Of a stretch of 31,271 nucleotides of DNA, positions 31,178 to 31,271 are shown piece by piece (within the stretch, counting starts at the first letter, position 1; the number at the start of each line of letters is the position of its first letter). This stretch comes from Heritagella caecorum (lineage in GTDB: Bacteria; Bacillota; Clostridia; Oscillospirales; Acutalibacteraceae). The position numbers and the translations under genes are program-made. The stretch spans positions 1 to 31,271 of the forward strand of contig CAJFQL010000028.1 of assembly GCA_904419035.1 (NCBI GenBank), written 5' to 3'. The notes beneath the pieces are model-generated. The model saw only the letters and a list, made by a program, of their open reading frames with translations, made no database searches and was not told where the DNA came from.

Positions 31178-31271
31178 TGACCCCAAAAAGTTATACAATA
31201 TTTGAAAGCAAAAATTGTTTAAGCAGCCGAAAGGGCTTGTTGTCTGTGAATAGCAGGCGGCAAGCCCTTTA
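31178..31271 (-). mobile_element. end of an IS3-family-like insertion element, cut by the window edge
   Basis: TGACCCCAAAAAGTT at 31178 resembles the terminal repeat of IS3-family elements, whose ends often read CAACTTTTTGGGGTCA on the other strand. Inward lies a hairpin, AAAGGGCTTG with CAAGCCCTTT (about 31227-31270), which would terminate a transposase gene entering from the right on the minus strand. The transposase itself is outside the window, so identity rests on the end sequence only. Confidence 0.6.

Overview
The window looks like chromosomal DNA of a spore-forming gut Clostridium relative, probably Oscillospirales or a neighbouring order. The basis is a full-length SpoIIE, strong AAGGAGG-type ribosome binding sites, a moderate GC content by eye, a YesM/YesN-type two-component system and several plant-polysaccharide glycosidases. 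The species cannot be named from the sequence alone. No CRISPR array, rRNA or prophage was seen.

Layout, left to right. (1) 1-640: the start of a leftward gene at the edge, then leftward tRNA-Thr and tRNA-Tyr with their promoter and terminators. (2) 744-3218: a leftward pair, an AAA+ ATPase (DUF815 type) followed by a metal-receptor-like lipoprotein fused to a peptidoglycan-binding domain. (3) 3319-4003: tRNA-Ser(CGA) and a Nudix hydrolase. (4) 4054-9449: a divergent sugar locus. A leftward GH127-type glycosidase gene carries an in-frame UGA and is ATGA-coupled to a UroD/MtaA-like methyltransferase. Facing it is a rightward regulator in which a LacI repressor is fused to a complete solute-binding-protein domain. 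An 18-bp perfect palindrome lies just downstream of the glycosidase promoter. (5) 9620-11340: a SAM methyltransferase, a GNAT acetyltransferase with an in-frame UAG, and a Cys-rich DUF3795 protein. (6) 11414-12814: a leftward lipoprotein gene behind what looks like a transcription attenuator with a short translated leader. (7) 12919-15437: a Y-family polymerase operon with an unrecognised middle gene and a YolD-like gene.

(8) 15600-26642: the main carbohydrate locus. It holds a sugar ABC transporter (binding lipoprotein and two permeases, no ATPase), a sensor kinase and AraC-type response regulator, a GH31 alpha-xylosidase-like enzyme and a GH51 alpha-L-arabinofuranosidase. Neither glycosidase has a signal peptide. 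The reading is that the kinase senses an oligosaccharide outside, the regulator switches on the transporter, and the imported xylose- and arabinose-decorated oligosaccharide is trimmed inside the cell. Region 4 may extend the same diet to other arabinose linkages. (9) 26897-31271: a flavin-oxidase-like/ferredoxin fusion, spoIIE (leftward) and trpS (rightward) from divergent promoters, and at the right edge the end of an IS3-like element that seems to have landed in the trpS terminator.

The observations most worth following are the LacI/solute-binding-protein fusion with its operator, the leader-peptide attenuator at 12641-12814, the 53-bp-spaced TGATATCA pair around the transporter promoter, the 21-bp-spaced spoIIE promoter with a Spo0A-like box, and two single nonsense codons in otherwise intact genes.
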